Origin: Pseudoalteromonas xiamenensis
GTDB lineage: Bacteria; Pseudomonadota; Gammaproteobacteria; Enterobacterales; Alteromonadaceae
Assembly (NCBI RefSeq): GCF_042431545.1
Contig: NZ_JBHLYX010000016.1
Direction: 5' to 3' (one strand)
DNA: 64,000 nt
This document shows, piece after piece, positions 25,495 to 35,534 of this stretch (within the stretch, counting starts at the first letter, position 1; every line of letters starts with the position of its first letter). Under the pieces are notes generated by a model. That model had not been told where the DNA came from. It searched no databases and worked only from the letters and a program-made list of their open reading frames with translations. Position numbers and translations under genes: made by a program.

Positions 25495-26026
25495 AATCTG
25501 CACTATTACCTCTACTTAGACGGTCATATAAAAACGCGCGAGCAAACGTAAGTTCCCGTTCGACGGTCCGTAAACTTAGGCTGAGTGTGTCAGCGACCTT
25601 TTGCTGAGGAAAGCCTGCAAAATAATGAAGTTCAACTATCGACTCCATACGATCGCCAACGGTACAAATTTGCTTGAAGCATTGTTCTACTGCCAGTAAC
25701 CCTTCGTTTTCGTCGTCTTCGCCGAGTAAATCATCTAGCCACTGCGTCTTCATCGCCTTGCCACCGCGTTTATCGGCTGATTTGGCTCGAGCGTAGTCGA
25801 TGAGTAAATGTCGCATTGCCTTGGCTGCGGTGCGAAACAGATGTTCTTTACTCTGATAGCGCCCCTCTGCTTCTATTAATTTTACGCAGGCTTCGTGCAC
25901 GATTTCAGTCGTCTGGAGGGTGATGTTGTTGGCATATTTAGCCAAAATACGATTTGCGCACGCTTTAAGTTCCCTGTAAATCGTCGGACTTACCATCAGG
26001 TCAGCAGGTGAAAGTTGAGTATCCAT
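25487..26026 (-). CDS. ECF-type sigma factor paired with a Ser/Thr kinase
   Basis: The 179-residue sigma-70 family factor is of the type found beside Ser/Thr kinases (ECF43-like, often annotated as ECF sigma TIGR02999). Region 2 covers about residues 20-95 (IVHEACVKLIEAEGRYQSKE, AAKAMRHLLIDYARAKSADK). Region 4 covers about 120-175 (ELHYFAGFPQQKVADTLSLS with RTVERELTFARAFLYDRL). No anti-sigma gene is nearby. Instead the gene overlaps the kinase by 8 bases, which points to activation by phosphorylation of sigma region 2. It diverges from the giant surface-protein gene, an obvious candidate target. Confidence 0.85.
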   Translation of the reverse strand: MDTQLSPADLMVSPTIYRELKACANRILAKYANNITLQTTEIVHEACVKLIEAEGRYQSKEHLFRTAAKAMRHLLIDYARAKSADKRGGKAMKTQWLDDLLGEDDENEGLLAVEQCFKQICTVGDRMESIVELHYFAGFPQQKVADTLSLSLRTVERELTFARAFLYDRLSRGNSADYA

Positions 26027-26544
26027 AACTTGGCTACCTCTCGTTAATATTGACTAAACAGACATGATTTCCGACATTCGAAGCCGTTTCGACGAAGTAA
26101 ACGTCGACCATTAAGCTCTATTGAGGAACGGTTGATTGAAAAATAATCAGGGTATTATCTCATGTTCGAACTAGCTTGTCACTGAGTCGACTCGGTGAGT
26201 TCTTAGAAATTAGCATCAAGTTGTTCATTAAAGAAAGCAAAATATGCTTTTTCATATTGTTCATTTAATCATCGTTTAATTTTTACCTTTATTCGACGTT
26301 AGTCAACAGACGGACAGTTTCCTGCTAGTTCGTTTCCATCCTGAAAAATACCTCGCCTTTCGTGTTGTACATCCCGTTTTTAAATGTGAATCGAAGTATT
26401 TTTCAAAAAAATAATTTTTTTTGGCGGGTTTGGCTGTGCGGATCCGTTTTTAGTGTTCAGAGCCTAGAAATTCCTCGGCCGATCCACCGGGGTGAAGGCA
26501 AACGGAATCGAAATAATCGCACTTTATTGATTTATGGAGTCGTA
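26027..26544. other. 518-base divergent regulatory region
   Basis: AT-rich region between the sigma-factor operon and the giant surface-protein gene. It should contain both promoters. A small hairpin (AAAGCA, AAATA, TGCTTT) sits near 26236-26253, and GGAG at 26536-26539 is the ribosome-binding site for the ATG at 26545. An in-frame ATG at 26362 exists, but the 61 residues it would add are not protein-like. Confidence 0.45.
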
Positions 26545-29500
26545 ATGAAAAATTTATACTCGGACGTAGCCAACCGCTTCGCTGATGTTGAAGGTAAAAA
26601 CAAGCTGAAAAAGCACCCAATACGCAGTTTGGTTGCCGCTGGGGTACTTAGTGCTTTGGCAAGTTCTGGGGCGCTTGCGGCGATTCAACCTGACATCACG
26701 CTCGGTGGGTCATCGTTTAAGGTGGTGGCACTCGACCAAGGTAGTGCTAGTTTCGACAATACCGAAGTATCTGATCGCGTCGTTGTGGACGCCCAAGGTC
26801 GGATTTTGGTGGTTGGAACCAAAGTGCCTGGTGCTGAGCAAAATGACGTAATCTACATTGAACGTCGTTTGAGCGATAACAGCCTAGATACGACCTTTGG
26901 CAACGGAGGCAAAGTACAAATAAGCAATGCCAATTATCGTCTGTTCGGTTTGGTCATAACAACGGACAGTCAAGGACGTATTTTGGTTGCTGGCACGAGT
27001 AGCAACAGAGACATGCGACTCTATCGTTTAGCCGAAAATGGCAGTTTGGACAGCAGTTTTGGTGTAAGTGGCGAAGCTACTTTATCGATAAATGGTCAGT
27101 CTCCTGAACCGAGCAGTATCCTGAGCGATGCGCAAGGTCGTGTTTACTTGGGTGGTTGGGTAGTTCAATCGGGTCGCGACGCCTTTGTTGCTCGTTTCGA
27201 TGCCAGCGGTAACATCGACACCAGTTTCAACAGCAGCGGTTATCAATTATTGGGCGTAGAAAGTGATGACCGTATTCATGCACTGGCTTTCGCTGCAGAT
27301 GGTGCTTTGTTAGCCGCGGGACACCTTGCATTCAAATCAAGCCTTTTTCGCTTTAACGAAGACGGCAGTCTTGATGCTAACTTCGGCACAAACGGCGTAG
27401 TAAATGTGAGCCGTTCAGCAACTCAAACGAATGAGGCATACGACCTCGTTGTTGACGGAAACGGCAGAATTTTAATAACGACGACCGAAAAAATCAGCGA
27501 TCAAGATACAACTCAAGTTTTTAACCTGTATCGCTACAATAATGATGGAACGTTGGACACTAGCTTTGCCAATAGCGGCTTTTATAGCTTAGATGTCAGC
27601 GGAAAGGGCAGTGTTGGGATCAATACCTCGACTCAGATCAACGTTAATAGTCAGGGTCGTATTTTACTCGCGGGTAAGGTTTTTACTGGTAACAGTACAT
27701 CTCATATGGCGATTGTGGGACTGAATGATAGCGGTGTGCTGGATACCAGCTTTGGCACGAGTGGTATTCGCAATTACTATTTTGAACCTGGGGATACCAA
27801 TAACTACCCAGTGCTTATTCATGCTGATTCGACAGGCGCACTTAACGTCTTTTCCCATCAAAGTGTGACAGGAAATGACGAACTGGGTTGGATAAAAGTC
27901 GATGCCAATGGCCAAACCACAACACCATTTGCGAAAGACGGCTTGGTGATGGTTGGTGCTGATGACTTGACCTTACCTTTTGATATATCAGAAGACTATA
28001 CGCTAGTTAGGGTCGATTCAGAAGGTCGTACATTGGTTGCTGGTTACGTTAAAGACAGCAGCAAAACGACAGGCAATGACGTTGCGGTCCGCCGCTATAG
28101 TGCTGATGGGAGCTTGGATACCAGTTTTGCTACCAGTGGTACTTATCTGCTTAACGTTGGTAGTGATGACTATTTGAAAGACTTGCAGTTTGATGTTGCT
28201 GGGAATATTTGGCTATTGGGGCAACCAGGTTGGAATAATGGTCAATTCTTTCTTAACAAACTCAATGCGAATGGTCAGCCTGATACAAACTTTGGCACCA
28301 ATGGTCTGCTCGTTGTCACGGGGACGAGACCTGCGGCACTGAAACTGAATGCTGATGGTAGCATGTTTGTCGCTGGTGATAAGTTCAATCTGATGCGTCT
28401 TAATGCGGATGGCAGCGCAGACACCAGCTTCGGCAACAGTGGTTTATTTGCTGCTACGGGTATCGGTACCAACGACTATACCACGGTTTTCGATATCGAC
28501 AGTCAAGGTCGCATTGTGCTTGTTGGTAATAAATATCTCTCGGGCAACAGACCTTCGATGGTGATGAGGGTTAACGCAGATGGTACGTTGGATACCACCT
28601 TCGGCACGAATGGTGCAGTAATATACTCCTTGCCTAATGAGCTGATGAGTGGCTCAAACAAGTATGAAACCGCGATGTTCGAAGGCGATACGGTATGGTT
28701 GGTCATGAATGGAGGAAGCAACCGTACTGAGGTGATTAACTATCTAATTCATCTTGATGCCAATGGCGTGATTGATTCCAACTTCAATGCGGGCAATCCA
28801 TTGAAATTTGGCGCTGGGCAATCTCTTTATGTTAAAGATATTAAAAAGGACAGTGCTGGTCGTTTTGTATTCGGTGGTTGGGTAAGTACGGATAACTACG
28901 ATTTTTCTTACGTACAGCGCCTCAATGCCGATGGCACACCAGATGAAAGCTTTGCTTCTGGCGGTGTGCAAGTGTTTGATTTCAGCGTCGGTCTTGATTT
29001 TGAATCGATAGACTTTAAGCCGAACGGGGATATTGTTACGGTTGGCTCTTACACTATGGATAGTAATCGTGGCGCTTTGGTTCACCTTACTGAGAATGCA
29101 ACACCAACAATCAGCGGAACGCCTGCAACTTCAGTCAACCAAGATGTCGCTTATAGCTTTCAACCGATAGGCAATGATGGCAATGGCGATACTCTGACCT
29201 ACAGCGTTCAGAATAAGCCGAATTGGGCGAGTTTTGATAGTACCACAGGTCGATTGAGTGGCACGCCGAGAAATAGTGATGTGGGCAACTACAACAACAT
29301 CATCATCTCGGTTAGCGATGGCAAATACACGGTGACTATGCCTGCATTTAACTTGACAGTGGTCAACGTTAACGATGCGCCAACGATTTCAGGTCAACCC
29401 GCGATTACCGTGTTACAAGACGCGGCATACAGCTTTACTCCTACAGCAAATGACATCGATGGGGATACCTTAACATTTAGCATCCAAAACAAGCCTAGCT

Positions 29501-32500
29501 GGGCGAGCTTTGATTCTTCGACTGGCAAGATTTCTGGTACTCCAGGCAATGCAGATGTCGGTTTATACAACGATGTGTTTATTTCTGTTAGTGACGGCAA
29601 GGTTTCAACACCATTGGAGCCTTTCCCGCTTACGGTAGTGAACGTCAATGATGCGCCAACCATTACTGGTACTCCTACAACGTCAGTGGATCAGGGTATT
29701 GCTTACAGTTTTACGCCATCGGCGAACGATATAGACGGCGACACTCTGACGTTTAGCATTCAGAACAAGCCTGCTTGGGCGAGTTTTGATTCTGTGACGG
29801 GGACGCTTTCAGGTGTTCCTGATAACTCGAATGTGGGTACTTACAACAGTATCCTGATTTCCGTCAACGACGGCACAGTATCAACCGATTTAGCAACCTT
29901 TGGACTGACCGTGGTCAACGTCAATGATGCGCCGACAATTTCGGGCACACCAGCTACGACCGCCAACCAAGGAGTTAATTATAGCTTTACTCCAACGGCG
30001 AATGATATCGATGGTGATAGCTTAACGTTCAGCATCCAGAACAAGCCTACTTGGGCTAGTTTCGATTCTGCGACGGGCACACTGTCTGGTATTCCAAGTG
30101 AATCAGATGCTGGCAATTTTGCAAATATCCAAATTGGCGTAAGCGATGGTACGGTAACCACGAACTTGAGTGCCTTTAACATTGATGTGAAAGACAGCAC
30201 AGCACCCGTGTTAACCCTGAAAGGATCTGACACTCTAACGTTGAATTTTGGTACTCAATACACTGAGCTTGGGTTTACGGCAATCGACAGCGTTGATGGC
30301 GATATTTCTTCGAACGTGGTTGTTAGTGGCAGCGTGAACACCGGTAAAGTGGGTAGCTACACATTAACGTATACGGTGAGCGATGCGGCAGGAAACAGCG
30401 CGACGGCAACGCGTACCGTGTCGGTTGTGGATTCGACGGCACCAGTTCTCACCGCACCTGTGGCGACGACAGTAGCGGCAACAGATGCGTCGGGTACGGC
30501 AGCGACAAATACTCAAGTTGCAGCTTTCCTTGCGGGCGCCACGGCGAACGATGCAGTGGACGGTGTACTTGTGGTGAGCAACGATGCGCCAGCGGTGCTG
30601 CCGCTGGGGGCGAACACCATTACCTTTGAGGCAGTGGATTCAAGCGGTAACAGAGCAAGTCAAACGGCCGTGTTGACGATTGCAGATCAAACTAAGCCAG
30701 TGCTGACGTTGAACGGCAGCAACGCGATAACGCTTGCCGTTGGTGAGGTTTACAGTGAACTGGGTGCCAATGCGGTGGACAATGTCGATGGCGATATCTC
30801 GAATAAGGTGACGGTCAGTGGCACGGTGGATAGTGCTGCGGTGGGTGTGTACACCGTAACGTACACGGTGAGCGATGCTGCGGGGAACTCTACGAGTGTG
30901 ACGCGCAGTGTGTCCGTACAGGATGCCAGCGCACCGGTGGTGACGCCACCGAGTGATTTGGTGGTGGCTGCTGTGGATGCGAACGGCACGGCGGCAAGTG
31001 ATTCGTCTATTGCAGCCTTCTTGGCTGGCGCGACGGCACTGGATACCGTGGACGGTAACTTGAGTGCGCAGATAAGCCATGATGCACCGACGGTGTTCCC
31101 AGTGGGTGTGACGCAAGTAACTTTCCGAGTGACGGATGGGGCAGGTAACACGGGGACGGCGCGCGCGAGCGTCACGGTGGCAGACCAAACGAAACCGGAG
31201 CTTGTATTAAGTAGCGGCAATACGCTGGTCTTGAGCGTGGGAGAGGCGTTTGTTGAGCCGGGCTATACGGCACAGGATAACGTGGATGGTGATATTACCG
31301 CCAACGTGGTGCGTACAGGCACGGTGGATGTTCACGTCAAGGGGGTTTACACCTTAAGCTACACGGTCAGTGATGCGGCAGGCAATAAGAGCTTTGCGAC
31401 GCGCAGTGTGACGGTGCAAGATGCGGCAGCACCAGTGGTCACGGCGCCGGCCAATATTGATGTGGCGGCGACGGACGCTGAAGGCACGGCGGACACGGAG
31501 TCGACGATTGCGGCATTCTTAACGGGCGCAAGCGCCCTTGATGCGGTTGATGGCGCGTTGTTGGTAACGCACAACGCCCCACAGGTGTTCCCGTTGGGTG
31601 TGACGTCGGTGACCTTCTCAGCGGTAGACAAGAGTGGCAATACGGGCACAGCGCAAGCTACGGTGACGGTGTCTGATAAAGACAAACCAGTTCTGACCTT
31701 AACGGGTGGTACGGCGACGCGCGTGGGGCTTGGTGAAACGTTTGTCGACCCTGGATTCAGCGCTCTGGATAATGTGGACGGTGATGTTACCGCGAAGGTT
31801 GCGGTCAGTGGTAGCGTGGACACGAGCAAGTTAGGTAGCTACACCCTAACGTACCGCGTGTCGGATGTGGCGGGCAATGAGGCCATTGCGACGCGCACGG
31901 TTACGGTACAGGACGCGGCAGCACCGGTGGTTACGGCACCGGCCAATATTGACGTCGCGGCAACGGATGCGTCGGGTACAGCGGCAACAAATACTCAAGT
32001 TGCAGCGTTCCTTGCGGGCGCTACGGCGAACGACGCGGTGGATGGCGTACTTGTGGTGAGCAACGATGCGCCAGCGGTGTTCCCGTTGGGCACAACCTCG
32101 GTGACCTTCAGCGCGACGGACACGGCAGGCAACGTTGCCACCGCCAGCGCAACGGTGACGGTCGTTGACCGCAATGCACCGGTTATTACCCTCACTAATG
32201 GTGCCTCGGTCGCACTGCCGCTCAACAGCCCTTTTGTTGAGCCGGGGTTCAGTGCGGTGGATAACGTGGACGGGGATGTGACGTCCAACGTGACGGTGAC
32301 TGGCACGGTTAACAGCGCAGTGGTGGGCGTGTATACCGTGAATTACGTGGTACGCGATTCTGCAGGCAACCAAGGTACGGCCACTCGCACAGTGACGGTG
32401 GTGGATAACACCCCACCTGACACGACGGCTCCAGTGGTCAATGCCCCTGCGGGTGTGACTGTTGTCGCAGAAACGAGCAGTGGTTTACCTGCATCGGATG

Positions 32501-35073
32501 TGGCTATCAACGCCTTTTTGGCGGGTGCCACGGCCGTGGATGCGGTAGACGGAGACCTGACGGTGAGTAACGACGCCCCTGCGGTGTTCTCAATTGGCGT
32601 GACCACGGTTACCTTCACGGCACGTGATAATGCAGGTAACACGGGTACGGCAACGTCAACGGTGACCGTGACGCTTGCGGTAGACAGCGAAGCCCCGGTG
32701 TTCGGTGGCGCACTGGCGACGGTGAACGTGGAAGCCACGGCGGCACTGACACCGGTTGCACTTGCGACGCCAGTCGTGACGGATAACAGCGGGAAGTTTG
32801 AACTGGCGGTGGACAACAAAGGGCCTTATCCGCTTGGTGACACCATTGTGACGTGGACGGCCGTGGATGCGGCGGGCAACAGCGCAAGCGCGACCCAGTT
32901 GGTGCAGGTGGTGGATACCACAGCGCCGGTGATAACGGGCGCGATAGACCTGACTCTACCTGCGCGTGGCGTGCTGACGGACATCAGCAAAGACTTGACG
33001 TTGAGCGCGAGTGACTTGGTGGATGGCACGGTCGCGGTTGTGTTCGACGGAGGCAGCCAGCTGCGTGCTGGAACGCATACGGTGGTGGTCAGCGCCACGG
33101 ATACGAGTGGCAATCGCAGCGAGCAGACCATGACGGTGAACTTGCTTCCGCAGGTGAGCGTAGGGATTGACCAACTTGCGGAAAGCGGCAGCACAGCGCG
33201 CATTGCGGTGCAGCTAAGTGGTACGGCGCCGAGCTATCCTGTGACGGTGAACTACGAAGTGAACATCAATGGAACCGCCACGACGGACAGCGTGAAGATA
33301 GAGCAAGGTACGCAAGCTTCGATTGCGGTGGCGGTGCCAGCCAACCTCGTCACTGGTGATGTGATAAACGTGACCTTATTAGGCGCGGATGTTGCGTCAC
33401 TGGGCGGCAATACGGCGGCGACCATCAACGTGGTGACGGGAAACAAAGCACCCACGTTGACGCTGAACGTAGAGCAAAGCGGTAAGCTGGTGTCGCAGGT
33501 TGACCCTGCAGGCGGAGCGGTAACCGTGAATGCGATGGTCAGCGACGTCAACGCCAACGACAGCCACAGTATCAGCTACAGCAGCGCTGCGCTTGGCACT
33601 CTCGGTTCGGGCAACAGTGTGACGCTTGACCCAGCAAGCTTGGCAGCAGGCTTCATCAGCATTGATGTGACGGCGACGGAAACCAACACGTCACCGGCCT
33701 TAAGTACGACCTCGAGCGTGAGCTTCCGCGTCCTTGACGCTGCACCAGTGCTGTCGGAGACGACGGACACCGATGGTGATGGCATTGTGGATGCGAACGA
33801 AGGGTTTGGTGACAGCGACGGCGATGGTATCCCGGATTACCTCGACGCGGACGACAACACTGCACGTCTTCCATTGTCGAACAACGGTGATGCGCTGCAA
33901 GTGCCAGCGGGTCTGACGCTACGCCTTGGTGATACGGTTCAACAACAGGGTTCAACGTCATCGGATGCGGGCTTAACGCCAGACGAACTGGTGGCTCTGC
34001 TGGGCGAAAGCGCACGAGACCGTGGCCATGAGGGCGTGGGTTATCTGGTGGACTTCCAAGTGACGGGCCTACAAGCAGGCGGTACGTTACCGGTGGTGAT
34101 GCCATTGCCAGCAGGTCAGAGTATCCCAAGTGGCGCGACGTATCGTAAGTTCAGTCAAGCACGCGGCTGGTTCGAGTTTGTGGACGATGGCACGAACCGC
34201 GTGTTGTCGGCACCAAAAGACGCGGACGGTAACTGTCCATCGGCGGAGTCGAGTGCCTACCGCAGTGGTTTGAACGTCGGTGACACGTGTATGCAACTGG
34301 TTATCGTGGACGGTGGAGAGTACGACAACGATGGTCAGGTCAATGGCGCGGTAGCGGACCCGGGCATGATTGCGGTTCAGCGAGTCAACCACGCCCCTGT
34401 GGCGTCGGTTGTTACCGCCAACGTGACGGCGAACGAGCAAACGCAGGTGGTCTTGGATGCGTCGAGCAGCTCAGACCTTGATGGTGACAGTTTAAGTTAC
34501 TTATGGCAGCAAACATCGGGTATGGCGGTCGAGCTTGAACAAGCGAATACGGCGGTGACGGGCTTCATGGCACCAGACATTACGGCGAACACGACACTGA
34601 CGTTCAACGTGACGGTCAGTGACGGAATAGCAGAAAGTGTGCAGACGGTGACGGTTGAGCTGCTACTGGTGAACCAACTGCCGAGCCTGAGCGTCGAGAG
34701 CAGCGTCAGTGTGGAGTCTGGGAAGACGGTGAGCATTACGGCGAGTGCGACGGACGCAGACGGTCATGGGCTGACGTACCAATGGCGCCAACTGGACGGG
34801 GTCGCGGTGACGCTGAGCAACGAGCGTGGTGACACGGTTATCGTGAGTGCACCGAGCGTGAACGCGGATACACAGGTCCTACTAGAGGTTGGAGTGAGTG
34901 ATGGCATTGATACGGTCACTCAACAGGTCACGTTAACGGTGAAGGCGACACCGACGAGCGTGGTGACGCCAGACCCAGAGCCGCACCCGACGGACACTCG
35001 CTCGGGCGGTTCGTTAGGCATGTGGTTGTTTGGTCTGTTCAGCCTGTTGGGCTTTAGACGCGGTAAGCGTTAA
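26545..35073 (+). CDS. Giant repeat-rich surface protein with GlyGly-CTERM anchor
   Basis: About 2842 residues. A long signal peptide (about 45 residues, ending SSGALA) precedes about 13 delta-60-type repeats (LDTSFG-x-x-G pattern, residues 50-850). Four He_PIG-like Ig domains follow (about 852-1215; each with NKPxWASFDS and GxLSGTP). Then come alternating DUF5011-like and HYR-like domains (about 1216-2195; DAAGN, APVVTAPANIDVAATDA). A calcium-type stretch (DTDGDGIVDANEGFGDSDGD, near 2407), an anchor-U-like domain (about 2440-2610) and REJ/PKD-like domains follow. The C-terminus GGSLGMWLFGLFSLLGFRR is a GlyGly-CTERM signal, implying rhombosortase processing and type II secretion. ATG 26545 has GGAG five bases upstream. 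Likely an adhesin or matrix protein. Confidence 0.9.
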   Translation: MKNLYSDVANRFADVEGKNKLKKHPIRSLVAAGVLSALASSGALAAIQPDITLGGSSFKVVALDQGSASFDNTEVSDRVVVDAQGRILVVGTKVPGAEQNDVIYIERRLSDNSLDTTFGNGGKVQISNANYRLFGLVITTDSQGRILVAGTSSNRDMRLYRLAENGSLDSSFGVSGEATLSINGQSPEPSSILSDAQGRVYLGGWVVQSGRDAFVARFDASGNIDTSFNSSGYQLLGVESDDRIHALAFAADGALLAAGHLAFKSSLFRFNEDGSLDANFGTNGVVNVSRSATQTNEAYDLVVDGNGRILITTTEKISDQDTTQVFNLYRYNNDGTLDTSFANSGFYSLDVSGKGSVGINTSTQINVNSQGRILLAGKVFTGNSTSHMAIVGLNDSGVLDTSFGTSGIRNYYFEPGDTNNYPVLIHADSTGALNVFSHQSVTGNDELGWIKVDANGQTTTPFAKDGLVMVGADDLTLPFDISEDYTLVRVDSEGRTLVAGYVKDSSKTTGNDVAVRRYSADGSLDTSFATSGTYLLNVGSDDYLKDLQFDVAGNIWLLGQPGWNNGQFFLNKLNANGQPDTNFGTNGLLVVTGTRPAALKLNADGSMFVAGDKFNLMRLNADGSADTSFGNSGLFAATGIGTNDYTTVFDIDSQGRIVLVGNKYLSGNRPSMVMRVNADGTLDTTFGTNGAVIYSLPNELMSGSNKYETAMFEGDTVWLVMNGGSNRTEVINYLIHLDANGVIDSNFNAGNPLKFGAGQSLYVKDIKKDSAGRFVFGGWVSTDNYDFSYVQRLNADGTPDESFASGGVQVFDFSVGLDFESIDFKPNGDIVTVGSYTMDSNRGALVHLTENATPTISGTPATSVNQDVAYSFQPIGNDGNGDTLTYSVQNKPNWASFDSTTGRLSGTPRNSDVGNYNNIIISVSDGKYTVTMPAFNLTVVNVNDAPTISGQPAITVLQDAAYSFTPTANDIDGDTLTFSIQNKPSWASFDSSTGKISGTPGNADVGLYNDVFISVSDGKVSTPLEPFPLTVVNVNDAPTITGTPTTSVDQGIAYSFTPSANDIDGDTLTFSIQNKPAWASFDSVTGTLSGVPDNSNVGTYNSILISVNDGTVSTDLATFGLTVVNVNDAPTISGTPATTANQGVNYSFTPTANDIDGDSLTFSIQNKPTWASFDSATGTLSGIPSESDAGNFANIQIGVSDGTVTTNLSAFNIDVKDSTAPVLTLKGSDTLTLNFGTQYTELGFTAIDSVDGDISSNVVVSGSVNTGKVGSYTLTYTVSDAAGNSATATRTVSVVDSTAPVLTAPVATTVAATDASGTAATNTQVAAFLAGATANDAVDGVLVVSNDAPAVLPLGANTITFEAVDSSGNRASQTAVLTIADQTKPVLTLNGSNAITLAVGEVYSELGANAVDNVDGDISNKVTVSGTVDSAAVGVYTVTYTVSDAAGNSTSVTRSVSVQDASAPVVTPPSDLVVAAVDANGTAASDSSIAAFLAGATALDTVDGNLSAQISHDAPTVFPVGVTQVTFRVTDGAGNTGTARASVTVADQTKPELVLSSGNTLVLSVGEAFVEPGYTAQDNVDGDITANVVRTGTVDVHVKGVYTLSYTVSDAAGNKSFATRSVTVQDAAAPVVTAPANIDVAATDAEGTADTESTIAAFLTGASALDAVDGALLVTHNAPQVFPLGVTSVTFSAVDKSGNTGTAQATVTVSDKDKPVLTLTGGTATRVGLGETFVDPGFSALDNVDGDVTAKVAVSGSVDTSKLGSYTLTYRVSDVAGNEAIATRTVTVQDAAAPVVTAPANIDVAATDASGTAATNTQVAAFLAGATANDAVDGVLVVSNDAPAVFPLGTTSVTFSATDTAGNVATASATVTVVDRNAPVITLTNGASVALPLNSPFVEPGFSAVDNVDGDVTSNVTVTGTVNSAVVGVYTVNYVVRDSAGNQGTATRTVTVVDNTPPDTTAPVVNAPAGVTVVAETSSGLPASDVAINAFLAGATAVDAVDGDLTVSNDAPAVFSIGVTTVTFTARDNAGNTGTATSTVTVTLAVDSEAPVFGGALATVNVEATAALTPVALATPVVTDNSGKFELAVDNKGPYPLGDTIVTWTAVDAAGNSASATQLVQVVDTTAPVITGAIDLTLPARGVLTDISKDLTLSASDLVDGTVAVVFDGGSQLRAGTHTVVVSATDTSGNRSEQTMTVNLLPQVSVGIDQLAESGSTARIAVQLSGTAPSYPVTVNYEVNINGTATTDSVKIEQGTQASIAVAVPANLVTGDVINVTLLGADVASLGGNTAATINVVTGNKAPTLTLNVEQSGKLVSQVDPAGGAVTVNAMVSDVNANDSHSISYSSAALGTLGSGNSVTLDPASLAAGFISIDVTATETNTSPALSTTSSVSFRVLDAAPVLSETTDTDGDGIVDANEGFGDSDGDGIPDYLDADDNTARLPLSNNGDALQVPAGLTLRLGDTVQQQGSTSSDAGLTPDELVALLGESARDRGHEGVGYLVDFQVTGLQAGGTLPVVMPLPAGQSIPSGATYRKFSQARGWFEFVDDGTNRVLSAPKDADGNCPSAESSAYRSGLNVGDTCMQLVIVDGGEYDNDGQVNGAVADPGMIAVQRVNHAPVASVVTANVTANEQTQVVLDASSSSDLDGDSLSYLWQQTSGMAVELEQANTAVTGFMAPDITANTTLTFNVTVSDGIAESVQTVTVELLLVNQLPSLSVESSVSVESGKTVSITASATDADGHGLTYQWRQLDGVAVTLSNERGDTVIVSAPSVNADTQVLLEVGVSDGIDTVTQQVTLTVKATPTSVVTPDPEPHPTDTRSGGSLGMWLFGLFSLLGFRRGKR
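30481..32082 (+). repeat. Intragenic HYR-domain duplication
   Basis: About 120 bases starting at 30481 and again at 31963 (offset 1482) encode the same run beginning TDASGTAATNTQVAAFLAGA, with several synonymous differences. A second pair (near 31420 and 31912) encodes an identical QDAAAPVVTAPANIDVAATD. The coordinates span both copies. Confidence 0.8.
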
Positions 35074-35099
35074 CCACGACAGACCAGATTGGCATACCG

Positions 35100-35127
35100 A
35101 AAGAGCGGCCTAGCCGCTCTTTTTTTA
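35100..35127 (+). terminator. Rho-independent terminator of the surface-protein gene
   Basis: AAAGAGCGGC and GCCGCTCTTT pair around a two-base centre and are followed by seven T. It begins about 27 bases after the stop codon. Confidence 0.92.
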
Positions 35128-35534
35128 TGTTCTCAGATCGCAGGTATTAATTCGTTTTTGGTCTCGTTTCGTTTGCTAAAGTCGGTGTCGATTATCAAAC
35201 ACATAATTCGCAGCAAAAGGAGGTTGCTTAAACTTCCAGCGTGTTTACTAGCGAGTCAAAATAGGCGGCAGAAAGTGCGGCTAGTAATATCGTTCGCATT
35301 AAAGCAAATCTAGATCATGAATAGTAAATTATCACCTGCGGTACTCCGACCGATTAAATTGCTGTCCTTTATGTGTGATTTCTCAATTGAAAAACGTGTT
35401 TTCTTTTAAATCAAAGGACTAATCACCTTTCTGTCATTCAAAATCACCTTTTTGTCACCTTTTTTCCCTGTCTTATCACCTCTTTTGGGCGTTGCATATC
35501 CACAATCAAGTCTGGATTGAAATGGGAAGCGAAC
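35128..35534. other. Upstream region of the DUF5916 gene
   Basis: About 400 bases with no supported gene. The right half carries phased direct repeats (separate entry), and GGGAAG near 35524 is a moderate ribosome-binding site for ATG 35535. Confidence 0.4.
35421..35457. promoter_or_regulatory. Phased direct repeats AATCACCTTT-Y-TGTCA
   Basis: AATCACCTTTCTGTCA (35421-35436) and AATCACCTTTTTGTCA (35442-35457) differ at one base and start 21 bases apart, two helical turns. A partial third copy (TTATCACCTCTTTT) lies near 35473-35486. This is the pattern of an activator site with tandem monomers on one DNA face, about 80-115 bases before the ATG. Confidence 0.6.

Noticed and set aside
26362..26544. 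N-terminal extension of the giant surface protein from ATG 26362
   Set aside because: The 61 extra residues are not signal-like or conserved in appearance, whereas ATG 26545 has GGAG at the right distance and a clean signal peptide.
29101..32082. Regular repeats that might suggest a CRISPR or tandem DNA array
   Set aside because: The repeats are protein-domain repeats with synonymous differences and codon-phase spacing inside one frame; no short identical repeats with unique spacers.
30640..34440. Several long minus-strand reading frames opposite the giant gene
   Set aside because: They run antisense to a coherent domain series and arise from its GC-rich, repetitive codon use; no ribosome-binding sites or known motifs.
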